Of a stretch of 64,000 bases of DNA, positions 1-7,283 are shown one piece after another. Source of the DNA: Pedobacter sp. WC2423. Its GTDB lineage: Bacteria; Bacteroidota; Bacteroidia; Sphingobacteriales; Sphingobacteriaceae. The translations under genes were made by a program, and so were the position numbers. Below the pieces are notes generated by a model. That model had not been told where the DNA came from, did no database searches, and worked only from the letters and a program-made list of their open reading frames with translations. The stretch's first letter is position 1, and each line of letters begins with the position of its first letter. The stretch spans positions 1,240,001-1,304,000 of the forward strand of contig NZ_CP162005.1 of the NCBI RefSeq assembly GCF_040822065.1, given 5' to 3'.

Positions 1-1
1 A

Positions 2-691
2 GACTTGAAAAGAAGTATCCGTGAAACAGAGAACGCAATCAGCATATTACTGGCTGAAAATCCAGGATCTATAGACAGAAGTACTATGGAAGCACAAGCT
101 GTTCCTTCAGATTTAGCAACCGGTGTTCCTGCGCAGTTATTACAAAACCGTCCTGATGTTCAACAGGCAGAGCTTGCTTTCAGAGGGGCATTTGAGAATA
201 CAAATCTGGCTAAAACTTATTTCTATCCAAGTTTAACTTTAACGGCTTCTGCTGGTTTCTCAAATTTAACTTTGAAAGACTTTTTCGACCATTCTGTCTT
301 CTATAATTTAGTAGGAGGGCTGACGCAGCCAATTTTCAACCAGGGATTAAATAAAGCACGTTTAAAAACTGCTCAGTCGGCACAAATCCAGGCATTGAAT
401 AACTTCCAGCAAAGTTTGCTGGTTGCAGGACAAGAGGTTTCAAACGCACTTTATGCTTATCAGACGGCTGTTGAAAAGCAAGATTCAAGAGCTAAACAAG
501 TTGCAGCACTGGTTAAAGCAGTTGATTACACACAAGACTTGTTACGCTTTAGCTCTGCGACAAACTATACTGATGTGTTAACCTCAGAACAAAGCTTATT
601 AGCAGCACAATTGAGTGGCGTAAGTGATCATTTGCAAAAAATGCAAGCTATGGTTAATCTTTACCGTGCTTTGGGTGGTGGCTGGAAATAG
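2..691 (+). CDS. Efflux system outer membrane factor (OprM/NodT-like), C-terminal part
   Basis: The reading frame is open from the first bases, so only the last 230 or so residues of a roughly 470-residue protein are present; the TTG at base 5 is not a real start. The fragment carries outer-membrane efflux protein (TolC/OprM) signatures: RPDVQQAE, the beta-strand region ending QPIFNQG, the helical repeat NYTDVLTSEQSLLAAQL and the terminal LYRALGGGW. Such proteins form the trimeric outer-membrane duct of RND tripartite pumps. The membrane-fusion and RND genes would be expected upstream, outside the window. It converges on the Nudix-type gene with only 3 bp between the stop codons and no hairpin that I can see. 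Confidence 0.9.
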   Translation, partial: DLKRSIRETENAISILLAENPGSIDRSTMEAQAVPSDLATGVPAQLLQNRPDVQQAELAFRGAFENTNLAKTYFYPSLTLTASAGFSNLTLKDFFDHSVFYNLVGGLTQPIFNQGLNKARLKTAQSAQIQALNNFQQSLLVAGQEVSNALYAYQTAVEKQDSRAKQVAALVKAVDYTQDLLRFSSATNYTDVLTSEQSLLAAQLSGVSDHLQKMQAMVNLYRALGGGWK

Positions 692-694
692 CAC

Positions 695-1471
695 TTACCA
701 ATCGAGCCCTTGCAGGGACTCATGATATTTCAGAGGATCAAAGCTGTAAAGGTAGGGTGCTTTATGCGCCCCACCTTTACGCAGGTCTTCTTGTTTGATC
801 AGGATGTCAAAACGCATCATACGGCGGTAAAAATTACCTCTGTTTAATGGTTTCCCCAATATCGTTTCATACAGCTTTTGCAACTCCGGCAGCGTAAACT
901 TCTCCGGAAGTAAATTCAGGCCAATTGGTTTATAGCTTAGTTGTTGTCTTAATACAGTTAAAGCATTCGTATAGATTAATTGATGATCCATCGCTAATTC
1001 CGGCAAATCATCAATACTTCGCCATTCACAGGTTTCACTATATTCATCTGCGCTCACATTTACCCCGGTGTAATCTACCAGAGCATAGAACCCGGCAGAG
1101 ATAAAACGTTGTTTGTACCACAAATCATCCTCATAGCCTTCAAAGAATCCTTCAGAACGGTTTATTGCCCCAAATACACCAAATTCTTGCAAATAGACCC
1201 GTTCCGCACCTGTACGTTCAAACAAAACACGTTTCGCTGCATCTTGTAAACTTTCATTTTTAAGAATATAACCGCCTGGTAATAACCATTTCCGGGCAAC
1301 ATTCATTTTGAGTAATAATACTTTAAGCTGGTTTTCATGAAAGCCGAATACTACGCTGTCTACAGAGATATGAGGCAAACAATTTTCCCACATCCACTTA
1401 CTTTTCTTGATGATGCCCTGATCTAATTTCATGATGGGGCAATATAAGAATCTGTTTAAAAGATATTCCAT
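695..1471 (-). CDS. Nudix-domain transcriptional regulator (NrtR/AraR-like)
   Basis: The 258-residue protein has an N-terminal Nudix fold and a C-terminal winged helix with the segment FTLPELQKLYETILGKPL, typical of NrtR-type regulators. The Nudix box is degenerate: it starts GGYILKNE, but the RE pair is RV and the EE pair is ER, so hydrolase activity is unlikely and ligand sensing more probable. Family members in Bacteroidota include sugar-responsive repressors such as AraR of Bacteroides (known family fact). No sugar or NAD genes lie nearby, so the ligand cannot be read from context. A second methionine 13 codons in (base 1432) is an alternative start. It is divergent from truC with about 60 bp between the two genes. 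Confidence 0.82.
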   Translation of the reverse strand: MEYLLNRFLYCPIMKLDQGIIKKSKWMWENCLPHISVDSVVFGFHENQLKVLLLKMNVARKWLLPGGYILKNESLQDAAKRVLFERTGAERVYLQEFGVFGAINRSEGFFEGYEDDLWYKQRFISAGFYALVDYTGVNVSADEYSETCEWRSIDDLPELAMDHQLIYTNALTVLRQQLSYKPIGLNLLPEKFTLPELQKLYETILGKPLNRGNFYRRMMRFDILIKQEDLRKGGAHKAPYLYSFDPLKYHESLQGLDW

Positions 1472-1530
1472 AAATCAGAACTTTCATCTCCCGGAGAATT
1501 TATAAAAAGCTATATTCGCGAAAAAAATTA

Positions 1531-2208
1531 ATGCTTGAAATCGTATACCAGGATGATCATATCATTGCGATCAATAAACCACACGGACTACTTGTACATC
1601 GTTCCTCCATTGCAACCGATGCGAAAGAATTTGCCTTACAACTCTTAAGAGATCAGGTGAACAGACGCGTAAGTCCTGTACATCGTTTAGATAGAAAAAC
1701 AGGTGGTTTATTGTTATTTGCTTTCGGGAAAGATGTTGAAATTGCATTGCATCAGCAGTTTCAAAATGGAGAAATACAAAAGAAATACCTTGCAATTGTT
1801 AGAGGCTATGCACCTGACAGCCAGGATATCGATTACCCATTAGTGAAAGAAAACGGTGCAATTCAAGAAGCTTTTACTTCGTTTATTACCTTAAAAAGAG
1901 CGGAACTTGATATTGCTTTGGGTCAGCACCCTACTTCAAGATACTCTTTAGTAGAAGCAACCCCTGCAACCGGACGTATGCACCAGCTTCGTAAACACTT
2001 TGCACATATCTTTTACCCAATTATTGGTGACCGGAAACATGGGTGTAACAAACAAAACAGGTTCTTCAAAGAGCAGTGGGAAATGACAACGATGCTATTA
2101 CACGCTTCAGAACTCAGCTTCAAACACCCGGTTACCAAAGAAGATATTCATTTAAAAGCCGATATACACGAAGAGTTTAAAAGAGTGATGGATATCATGA
2201 GCTGGTAA
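1531..2208 (+). CDS. truC: tRNA pseudouridine(65) synthase TruC
   Basis: This is a 225-residue RluA-family pseudouridine synthase. The catalytic motif HRLDRKTGGLLLFAF places the nucleophilic aspartate at residue 54, and the later ATPATGRMHQLRKHFAHI motif is the second RluA signature. The short length, lack of an S4 domain and the INKPHGLLVHRS start fit TruC, which modifies U65 of certain tRNAs in the cytoplasm. RluA paralogues acting on rRNA are the alternative. The ATG at 1531 follows an AT-rich leader that contains TATATTCG, one mismatch from the Bacteroidota -7 consensus. Confidence 0.85.
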   Translation: MLEIVYQDDHIIAINKPHGLLVHRSSIATDAKEFALQLLRDQVNRRVSPVHRLDRKTGGLLLFAFGKDVEIALHQQFQNGEIQKKYLAIVRGYAPDSQDIDYPLVKENGAIQEAFTSFITLKRAELDIALGQHPTSRYSLVEATPATGRMHQLRKHFAHIFYPIIGDRKHGCNKQNRFFKEQWEMTTMLLHASELSFKHPVTKEDIHLKADIHEEFKRVMDIMSW

Positions 2209-2232
2209 TTATTAAAACACCACCACCCACAC

Positions 2233-2652
2233 TCAAATCAGGAATTTCTTTCTCATTTCCTGAGTCGGAACTACACAACTGTTCATTTGCCCAAACCAGG
2301 AATACCGGCGGCTGGCGAATAATGTATAACCATAATTCCGGACAGAACGCGGAATAAATTCAATCAGGAACAATAACCATGACCACCTGCTCTTTAAATG
2401 TTTAGCTATATGGATAATCCCATCAGAACGGGTAAGAACTCTTCTGTTGTTGATCACGACTATACTGTTCAGATCTAGCAGGTTGATATGGTGAATGGCT
2501 GATAATTCTTTGGCTACGTCACTTTGTAAAGAAGCAAAAACGAATCGGTTATGCTGATCGTGGCTAATCACATAATTGATATAACTGTTGCAGAAATTAC
2601 AAATTCCATCAAACAGTATGATATCTTTTTTTCCGGTTAAAGTTGATGACAT
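2233..2652 (-). CDS. DCC-family thiol-disulfide oxidoreductase
   Basis: The 139-residue protein belongs to the DCC (DUF393) family: the motif LFDGICNFCNSY gives the D-x-x-C-x-x-C signature with cysteines 18 and 21. The family is predicted to have a thioredoxin-like redox function and is often fused or adjacent to HTTM membrane proteins. I start it at 2652 because the ATG there lies 13 bp after the stop of the HTTM gene; an upstream in-frame ATG at 2700 would overlap that gene. It is the last gene of the operon running from 4412. Its redox substrate is unclear because the candidate precursor peptide has no cysteine. Confidence 0.8.
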   Translation of the reverse strand: MSSTLTGKKDIILFDGICNFCNSYINYVISHDQHNRFVFASLQSDVAKELSAIHHINLLDLNSIVVINNRRVLTRSDGIIHIAKHLKSRWSWLLFLIEFIPRSVRNYGYTLFASRRYSWFGQMNSCVVPTQEMRKKFLI

Positions 2653-2665
2653 TGTAATTTCCTGG

Positions 2666-3487
2666 TTAATACAAATAAGATTGAATCTGATAATTGACAA
2701 AAAATAAAGCAGGGTAAGCAGCCATAAAAGCCCAGAAGAATGAATTCAATCCCATAATAATAGCCGTAAACAAATGGAACAGAAAGCCCCAGATGATAAA
2801 AACCAATGCATAATTAAAAGGCAGAATCAGGCATAATGGAAATAAGGTTTCCATGATCATTACATTCCAGCACAAAAATACATTTAGCCCGGGATATTTT
2901 TTCATTAATAATGCAGCCCATTGTGAACCATAAGTCTTAGTGGAAAACACATCCTTAATCGCTGTAGAAGCACGCCATTCTGCTGAAGCCAGTTTAGCAA
3001 TACCTGCAACCGTGTAGGAAAGACAAGTTTGAAGTGCGATGAACCAAAGTCCTATGGTAGCTAAACGGGAACCTGTACCCAGCGGTAAATGACAAAGAAA
3101 AAGTGTGATAATAATCAGCATATTCATCTGATCTGAACCGTCACTTCCATAAAAAGTTATCATAGAACTTGCCAGCAAGCTACCACCTAATAATCCGACC
3201 AAGATCCAGCCATAAGTGCTTTCTAAAGGAAAAAATATCAATCCTAAAATAATAAAGCATCTCAAGCCAAAAATAACAGTCAGCCCTTTCTCATTAAATA
3301 ACTTAAACAAGGGGCTGAAAAATGAGTTGTGATCTTTATTTTCCCAACGTAACTGCATTACATTCCATGAAAGTAAGCCTGTCGAAGAGAAGATCTGAAT
3401 CTTTTTAATATACTCCATAGTGGAGATGAACAAGCCAATACTTAAAATGATTAAAATGAGCCGGTTGGTTTCTATAATAGATATCAT
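2666..3487 (-). CDS. SdpB-like / HTTM-domain multi-pass membrane protein
   Basis: The 273-residue protein is almost entirely hydrophobic, with about six to eight predicted membrane segments, and carries a polar GSDGSDQMNML stretch at residues 114-122 of the kind seen in HTTM proteins (the vitamin-K-dependent carboxylase-like membrane fold). SdpB of the Bacillus sporulation-delaying-protein system belongs to this fold (established knowledge) and is needed with SdpA to mature the SdpC toxin. The call of SdpB-like rests on the fold plus its position 9 bp after an SdpA-like gene and before a DCC gene. An HTTM protein of other function remains possible. It is translated from an ATG at 3487. Confidence 0.68.
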   Translation of the reverse strand: MISIIETNRLILIILSIGLFISTMEYIKKIQIFSSTGLLSWNVMQLRWENKDHNSFFSPLFKLFNEKGLTVIFGLRCFIILGLIFFPLESTYGWILVGLLGGSLLASSMITFYGSDGSDQMNMLIIITLFLCHLPLGTGSRLATIGLWFIALQTCLSYTVAGIAKLASAEWRASTAIKDVFSTKTYGSQWAALLMKKYPGLNVFLCWNVMIMETLFPLCLILPFNYALVFIIWGFLFHLFTAIIMGLNSFFWAFMAAYPALFFVNYQIQSYLY

Positions 3488-3496
3488 AATTCAAAT

Positions 3497-4039
3497 TTAT
3501 ATTTGGTGAAATACAGACAATAAAATAACAGAAGGTGGATTCTCTTTCAAATACCCTGAAGTTTCGGCAAGCATAAACTGCCGTTGTGCACTTCCTGCCT
3601 GGCATTCACAATGGCTTACCGCATGTAATACAATCAAATATGGCATAGAGAACATCAGCAGATCATATCCATTGTTACTTTTATAGTGTGGAATACTTGC
3701 AATTAAGCTTTGAATCACATCTGATAATATTTTTTTATCCCTTTTATCAGGATTCCAGCACCATGACCACAAAGAACGCTCTTCAGTGATGTCCATTTCT
3801 TCCCATTCACTATTACTCTCTTCGTCAATTTTATCTCTGTACAATAAATGATAATCACTTTTTCCAGGATTAGGTGCAAAAAACGTCCATAATGGAACCA
3901 AACCGAAAATATCAATCGTGTGTCTGATATAATTAGAAAATTTAGTACTTCTGAACTGGCATAAAACGGTGAGCAAAAACCATATGGCAAGAAAACTTGC
4001 GACTATAGCTTCATAAATAATATTGATATCTGTGGCCAT
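3497..4039 (-). CDS. SdpA-like antimicrobial peptide system protein
   Basis: The 180-residue protein has one N-terminal membrane segment (residues about 8-29) followed by the motif LWTFFAPNPGKSDYHLLYRD (50-69), then an acidic, tryptophan-rich region and a second hydrophobic segment near residue 130. A membrane anchor followed by a W-x-F-F-x-x-N-P motif is what I associate with SdpA-family proteins, which partner SdpB. Two cysteines (HCEC) sit near residue 145 and could be a redox partner of the downstream DCC protein (inference). It lies 58 bp after the precursor candidate, past a strong hairpin, and 9 bp before the SdpB-like gene. Family assignment needs an HMM test. Confidence 0.6.
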   Translation of the reverse strand: MATDINIIYEAIVASFLAIWFLLTVLCQFRSTKFSNYIRHTIDIFGLVPLWTFFAPNPGKSDYHLLYRDKIDEESNSEWEEMDITEERSLWSWCWNPDKRDKKILSDVIQSLIASIPHYKSNNGYDLLMFSMPYLIVLHAVSHCECQAGSAQRQFMLAETSGYLKENPPSVILLSVFHQI

Positions 4040-4055
4040 ATTGAAGAGGATTAAA

Positions 4056-4091
4056 TTTTAAAGGCGGGTGCAATCAGGCCCGCCCTTAAAA
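4056..4091 (-). terminator. Hairpin between precursor and SdpA-like gene (attenuator/terminator)
   Basis: Bases 4056-4068 and 4079-4091 form a 13-bp stem with one mismatch around a 10-nt loop; the core is GGCGGG/CCCGCC. Read on the minus strand, the stem begins 6 nt after the stop codon of the 104-residue gene and is followed by TTTAAAATTT. This has the form of a leaky terminator that would let the first gene be expressed far above the downstream genes, as in many bacteriocin operons. Confidence 0.75.
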
Positions 4092-4097
4092 CAGTAA

Positions 4098-4412
4098 TTA
4101 ATTAAACTTTTTACGAAGTTCTATTAGTTGCTGAACGTTGATACCAGCTTTAGCATGCTGTTCTAATGATTTGCTGGCTTCATCATGAGTTTCTTTACCT
4201 AAAATAGCAGTTGCTACTTCTACGATGTCAGTCACATAAGGAGTTGCTTTTACTGCAACTCTTGTAGCCTTGGCGGTTACTTTTACAACTGCGGTAATAA
4301 ATGCTTTAACATCTCCGATTTCCGCTTCGATCCCTTCGTGGCCACCTTGCATCTCTGCAATAAGGGCATCAAGTGCAGCTAATTCTGCGTGAGTTAATTT
4401 TAACTTTGCCAT
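4098..4412 (-). CDS. Small peptide precursor candidate with double-glycine motif
   Basis: I do not recognise this 104-residue protein from any named family. Residues 6-24 (LTHAELAALDALIAEMQGG) resemble a double-glycine leader: an amphipathic helix with hydrophobic residues at -4 and -7 before GG at 23-24. After that comes an alanine/valine/lysine-rich segment at about 35-71 (for example VKVTAKATRVAVKATPYV) that could insert in membranes, then a charged tail. There is no cysteine. It is the first gene of the operon, is followed by a hairpin, and precedes SdpA-, SdpB- and DCC-like genes, so it is the natural candidate for the product that they mature. No peptidase-containing ABC transporter is visible nearby, which weakens the double-glycine reading. 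Confidence 0.6.
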   Translation of the reverse strand: MAKLKLTHAELAALDALIAEMQGGHEGIEAEIGDVKAFITAVVKVTAKATRVAVKATPYVTDIVEVATAILGKETHDEASKSLEQHAKAGINVQQLIELRKKFN

Positions 4413-4508
4413 AATTTAATTTGTTAAATAAAATAGTTTTTTAGGTGCGTTAATTTGAAGCTTCATTGCACGATATAAAGGACGGAAGATCACAGGAAAA
4501 TAGCCATA

Positions 4509-4544
4509 GTAGATCTACGCAAAGAAAATAATGAGTAATTCTAC
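4509..4544 (-). promoter_or_regulatory. Paired palindromes upstream of the Sdp-like operon
   Basis: A perfect palindrome GTAGATCTAC (4509-4518) is followed after 16 nt by GTAATTCTAC (4535-4544), centre-to-centre 26 bp. The same arrangement occurs at 7219-7254. It lies about 100-130 bp upstream of the precursor start on the minus strand. It is a candidate binding site for the LuxR-type response regulator encoded next to it. Confidence 0.6.
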
Positions 4545-4556
4545 TTAGTTAAAGGG

Positions 4557-5204
4557 TTATATCAGCCCGTTTTTTACAGCGAATAATACAAGGCCGGCAG
4601 TATTGCGGACACCAATTTTATCAATAAGACGCTGTTTGATCCCTTCTACAGAACGCGGACTTAAAAAAATTGCCGAACCAATTTCAATGGCTGTTTTTTC
4701 ATCGCAAATTAATTGCAGGACTTCCAGCTCACGTTCTGATAAGGCAACTTTATTTGTAAATGCAGGTTTGAAGTTCCCTTTGTTAATCAACTTTTTGAGC
4801 AGTGCCTTATTCATCAGCTCATTAAAATAATAACCATGCAGGTGCACGGCGTATATGGCTTCCCTGATGTCAACAGGATCAGCATCTTTCAGCAAATAAG
4901 CATGTGCACCAATTTCCATCAGATGAACTACAAAACTATCTTCATCATGTAAAGTGACCGCAATGATCCGGATATGCTCATATTTCTTTCGTATTTGTTT
5001 GGTAGCCTCCATGCCATCCATTCCTGGCATCCTCAGATCCATCAAAATGACATCTACTTCATTTTGTGACAATCCATCCAGCAGATCGGCGCCATTTCCT
5101 GCTTCCAGGACTACCTCCATCGCTTTATCCTGGTTCAGACCTACTTTTAAGCCATCCCGGAATATTGCATAATCATCTGCTATTGCTATTTTTATTGTGC
5201 TCAT
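4557..5204 (-). CDS. NarL/LuxR-type response regulator
   Basis: The 215-residue protein has a receiver domain with the acidic pair D10-D11, phospho-acceptor D56 in LMDLRMPGMDG, T84 and K106, followed by a LuxR-type helix-turn-helix (residues about 150-210) with LSERELEVLQLI and LSPRSVEGIKQRLIDKIGV. All receiver residues needed for phosphorylation are present. Its ATG overlaps the stop of the kinase gene by 4 nt, so the two are translationally coupled. It is the last gene of its operon and sits immediately upstream of the Sdp-like operon, which it probably controls through the paired palindromes (inference). Confidence 0.9.
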   Translation of the reverse strand: MSTIKIAIADDYAIFRDGLKVGLNQDKAMEVVLEAGNGADLLDGLSQNEVDVILMDLRMPGMDGMEATKQIRKKYEHIRIIAVTLHDEDSFVVHLMEIGAHAYLLKDADPVDIREAIYAVHLHGYYFNELMNKALLKKLINKGNFKPAFTNKVALSERELEVLQLICDEKTAIEIGSAIFLSPRSVEGIKQRLIDKIGVRNTAGLVLFAVKNGLI

Positions 5205-6004
5205 GTATTTATCTGGTTAGTTGGAACGTGAATATTAATTTGATAACCTGTTTCCTGCTGGGAGAATATCAGTTTTCCATTCAGGGATATGGCTCTGTTT
5301 TGTATGTTCTTAAGACCCAGACCATTTTTCTCAAACCGCAATTCTTCAAAACGCTGCTGAGTCAGGCCCAGGCCATTGTGTGAAATTTTCATGATTAATT
5401 CCTGGCTTGTATACTCAGAAATGATATGAATTTTAGTAGCCTGTGCATGTGTAATAATATTATTGAGCAGTTCCTGAACAATACGATAAACGCTGATATC
5501 ATTTATCATAGGGTAGTGGTGTACATGATCAAGCTCAACTGTAACTCCAATCAGAGATTCATGCGAAATTTTTAAAGCAAACTGACTGATGGCTTCATTT
5601 AATCCAAACTCCTGCAAAATTGCAGAATGGAGACTGTGGGATATATTTCTTACCTTTTTGATCCCTTCGTCCAGTAACTCTTTGGCTTTAATATAGATGC
5701 TCTGATTATATTCTCCTGTGCTCAATTTGATGCTGCGAAAATGTAGTTTGGAAGCGGCTAGAATTGCACCTACTTCATCATGCAATTCTTCGGCTATACG
5801 ATGCCTTTCAGCCTCTTCACTTTTGATTGCCGCTTCTATCAGTTGATTCTTTTGCCGTTCATTTAAGGCCTGAAGAGCATTCTGATACTGTAATTTCTTA
5901 CGTTGTGTAAATATAAAAATCAGCAAAAAGCTAATAAACAGCAATAGCATTGCTGCAATACCTACTACAAGAAAAAGTCTGATATCAATGTTTACCAGCT
6001 GCAT
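5201..6004 (-). CDS. Sensor histidine kinase (HisKA_3/NarX-DesK type)
   Basis: The 267-residue kinase has one N-terminal membrane helix (about residues 10-33), a short coiled coil, the H-box HRIAEELHDEVGAIL with H75, the N-box VQELLNNIITHAQAT and a G-box NGLGLKNIQNR. It has no sensor domain of its own, so the multi-pass protein encoded just upstream may supply input. I prefer the ATG at 6004, which overlaps the last 20 nt of that gene; an in-frame ATG at 6058 would overlap by 74 nt. It couples to the response regulator by a 4-nt overlap. Confidence 0.88.
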   Translation of the reverse strand: MQLVNIDIRLFLVVGIAAMLLLFISFLLIFIFTQRKKLQYQNALQALNERQKNQLIEAAIKSEEAERHRIAEELHDEVGAILAASKLHFRSIKLSTGEYNQSIYIKAKELLDEGIKKVRNISHSLHSAILQEFGLNEAISQFALKISHESLIGVTVELDHVHHYPMINDISVYRIVQELLNNIITHAQATKIHIISEYTSQELIMKISHNGLGLTQQRFEELRFEKNGLGLKNIQNRAISLNGKLIFSQQETGYQINIHVPTNQINT

Positions 6005-6662
6005 AGAAACCTTTAGCAATGAAGAGGTTAAAAACGATATAAGAGATATTATGGACATTCCATAGGTTGATTGCGAAATTTATCATGTGTATAGTAAGTT
6101 CATTGTACAAAAGAAAAATAAAGAAATTAACAGCTACATACAAGCCAAGGCCGGTCGCAATCCAGAAGTCACTTGTGAATATATTCACATTCACGTTTTC
6201 GTGAACCTTAAATAAAAAATAGCTTAATGAGTAAAACAACAATAAAATTGCTTCAACTGATAATAATCGGCTGCTCAATCGCCAATGGTCAAAAAAGTTT
6301 TCGTAAAAAATAAAATTGACTAATAAAAAAACGATAAAGGCAAATTGGATTATCTTTTTTATTCTGACTATAAACGGTTGTTTAAGCCCAATAAAAAATG
6401 AACTGAACAAAAAGAACGTCACTACTGAGTGTAAATTATACAACCAGTTGTTTGAACTAAAGTTCATGGGAAGCGGGATTCTAAACTTCCAGATCATATC
6501 TATACAGCTATTGATGAGTAGCGCAATCCATATATAAAAAGCAACCGGCCGATGAATAGCCGGTTGCTTTTTATACAGCAAGACAGTAGCTGGAATCAAT
6601 AGCGCCCAGACTTCTGACCAATCCAGGATAACTTGTAGCATACGCAATAAATGAGGTAGCAT
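5985..6662 (-). CDS. Multi-pass membrane protein, putative sensor partner of the kinase
   Basis: The 225-residue protein has about seven hydrophobic segments with short polar loops and resembles small 7TM sensor-like modules. I recognise no family. It lies 9 bp after the 161-residue gene and overlaps the kinase start by 20 nt, so it is very likely co-translated with a kinase that has only one membrane helix. The simplest reading is that it is the input or receptor subunit of the two-component system, detached from the kinase. A transport role cannot be excluded. Confidence 0.7.
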   Translation of the reverse strand: MLPHLLRMLQVILDWSEVWALLIPATVLLYKKQPAIHRPVAFYIWIALLINSCIDMIWKFRIPLPMNFSSNNWLYNLHSVVTFFLFSSFFIGLKQPFIVRIKKIIQFAFIVFLLVNFIFYENFFDHWRLSSRLLSVEAILLLFYSLSYFLFKVHENVNVNIFTSDFWIATGLGLYVAVNFFIFLLYNELTIHMINFAINLWNVHNISYIVFNLFIAKGFYAAGKH

Positions 6663-6671
6663 TTCCCTGGT

Positions 6672-7157
6672 TTAGGTAGCAGGAGGAGACGGATTAGTAT
6701 CTTTAGGAGGTGGGCCGGACAAAGCCGGTTTCTGTGCATTACCAATTGTTGAAGCATCATTGTACTGCGCTTCTACACTGTAATACACATGTCTGTCTGA
6801 ACTTAAGTTCGGAACAAGAACTAAATAATCAGGTTTTTCAGGAATATCAATTAATTCCAGCATTTGAGCTAGTGAGAGTATATTATTACTCAATATTACA
6901 GGGCCACTAATTTCCTCAGTGTTGTTCTCATCAATTGTTAAAGTATCATAATAAGTACTATAGGTACCCTCAGGATAAGCAGCATTTACCATATGCGCAT
7001 AGGCAACTAATTGTAGCGGTTCACCTGCCTGATCAGTAGCTGGATAATAGTAAGAAAATACAAAGTTATCTATTCCATCAGAGCTGTCAATTAACTCTTC
7101 AATAGCGCTAACTTCATACCTTAACCAATAAAATTTGAGCGTTTGCAGATCTTTCAT
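6672..7157 (-). CDS. Uncharacterised acidic protein heading the two-component operon
   Basis: I do not recognise this 161-residue protein. It has no signal peptide or membrane segment, is acidic and rich in tyrosine, and ends in a proline-rich tail (SGPPPKDTNPSPPAT). Many aromatic and beta-branched residues suggest a beta-rich cytoplasmic protein. It is the first gene of the operon that encodes the membrane protein, kinase and regulator, 9 bp before the next start. Its promoter region carries an exact -7 box and the same paired palindromes as the Sdp-like operon, so it is probably under autoregulation by the response regulator. Confidence 0.7.
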   Translation of the reverse strand: MKDLQTLKFYWLRYEVSAIEELIDSSDGIDNFVFSYYYPATDQAGEPLQLVAYAHMVNAAYPEGTYSTYYDTLTIDENNTEEISGPVILSNNILSLAQMLELIDIPEKPDYLVLVPNLSSDRHVYYSVEAQYNDASTIGNAQKPALSGPPPKDTNPSPPAT

Positions 7158-7184
7158 TTTTTGAATATTTGGGGTTTAATGATC

Positions 7185-7192
7185 CAAATATA
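7185..7192 (-). promoter_or_regulatory. -7 promoter box of the 161-residue gene
   Basis: TATATTTG on the minus strand matches the Bacteroidota TAnnTTTG box exactly and lies 28 bp before the ATG. No good TTTG -33 box is found at the usual spacing. The paired palindromes start 27 bp upstream, near -40 and -70, where an activator would bind. Confidence 0.55.
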
Positions 7193-7218
7193 GAGTAGAA
7201 AAATATAGAACCCATAAC

Positions 7219-7254
7219 GTAGAACTACGCATTCTTTAATTCAGGTAGTTTTAC
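7219..7254 (-). promoter_or_regulatory. Paired palindromes upstream of the two-component operon
   Basis: GTAGAACTAC (7219-7228) is followed after 16 nt by GTAGTTTTAC (7245-7254), centre-to-centre 26 bp. The first 16-nt spacer begins GC, as at 4509-4544, and CCATA precedes both elements. The shared geometry makes a common regulator likely. Confidence 0.6.
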
Positions 7255-7283
7255 GTTTTGATTATTTAAACCAGCTTCTATTC

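Noticed and set aside
3405-3990. Two overlapping minus-strand frames of 66 and 91 residues within the SdpA-like/SdpB-like region.
   Set aside because: They are out-of-frame with the better supported genes and show no domain.
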